Source: CAZOIA01 sp964579675 (lineage in GTDB: Bacteria; Planctomycetota; Phycisphaerae; UBA1845; PWPN01). From it: a DNA stretch of 5,276 nucleotides. The translations under genes and the position numbers were made by a program. Under the pieces are notes generated by a model. It was not told the origin of the DNA. It searched no databases and saw nothing but the letters and a program-made list of their open reading frames with translations. Below are positions 5,192-5,276 of the stretch, piece after piece (the stretch's first letter is position 1; each line of letters starts with the position of its first letter). The DNA is taken from NCBI GenBank assembly GCA_964579675.1, contig CAZOIA010000300.1, positions 1-5,276 on the forward strand. Direction: 5' to 3'.

Positions 5192-5276
5192 TTGGACTTG
5201 CCGAGCCCGTAGTCCGGCTTGCTGGGTGCGTGACAGTTCCGGCGGGGACCTTCGGGCGGAGAAGGGGACGGCACCT
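5192..5276. other. Intergenic tail at the right edge
   Basis: I see no gene here. Forward and reverse frames give only short Pro/Gly/Arg-rich translations. GGGGAC occurs at 5215-5276 twice, once followed by CTTCGG and once as GGGGACGGCACCT at the very end. The second resembles short intergenic motifs I associate with dispersed repeats in planctomycete genomes, but the element, if there is one, is cut by the window edge. Confidence 0.25.

Overview
The window is GC-rich chromosomal DNA with five protein-coding genes. No rRNA, tRNA, CRISPR array, insertion sequence or phage gene is visible. The gene content suggests a member of the Planctomycetota, perhaps Phycisphaerae-like. The clues are a large BatA-type protein with an N-terminal double-transmembrane segment, a 58-residue Hc1-type histone-like protein, a FabZ-type dehydratase, and an uncharacterised secreted protein. 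This lineage assignment is inferred from family content only.

Layout, left to right. Positions 1-156 are a short leader with two small inverted repeats and no gene I can defend. ribF (157-1104, +) is the bifunctional flavokinase/FAD synthetase. A batA-like membrane protein gene (1157-3325, +) follows after 52 nt with no terminator between them, so the two may be co-transcribed. A T-rich stretch (3326-3493) carries several small hairpins and leads to the short histone H1-like gene (3494-3670, +). A 139-nt gap precedes a fabZ-type hot-dog dehydratase (3810-4286, +). Convergent to it, 35 nt away, lies a gene for a secreted protein of unknown function (4322-5008, -). Its upstream region (5009-5276) holds the best promoter in the window, with a palindromic operator-like arrangement around the -35 box, and further out a strong GC-rich stem-loop.

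The genes do not form one pathway. RibF makes FMN and FAD, FabZ acts in fatty acid elongation, the Hc1-like protein probably binds DNA, and the BatA-like and secreted proteins belong to the cell envelope. I see no defence, mobile or biosynthetic system. The parts worth a second look are the unclassified secreted protein and its promoter, the BatA-like protein without its usual MoxR/DUF58 partners in view, the hairpins ahead of the histone-like gene, and an exact 17-bp repeat shared by the batA-like gene and the fabZ upstream region.
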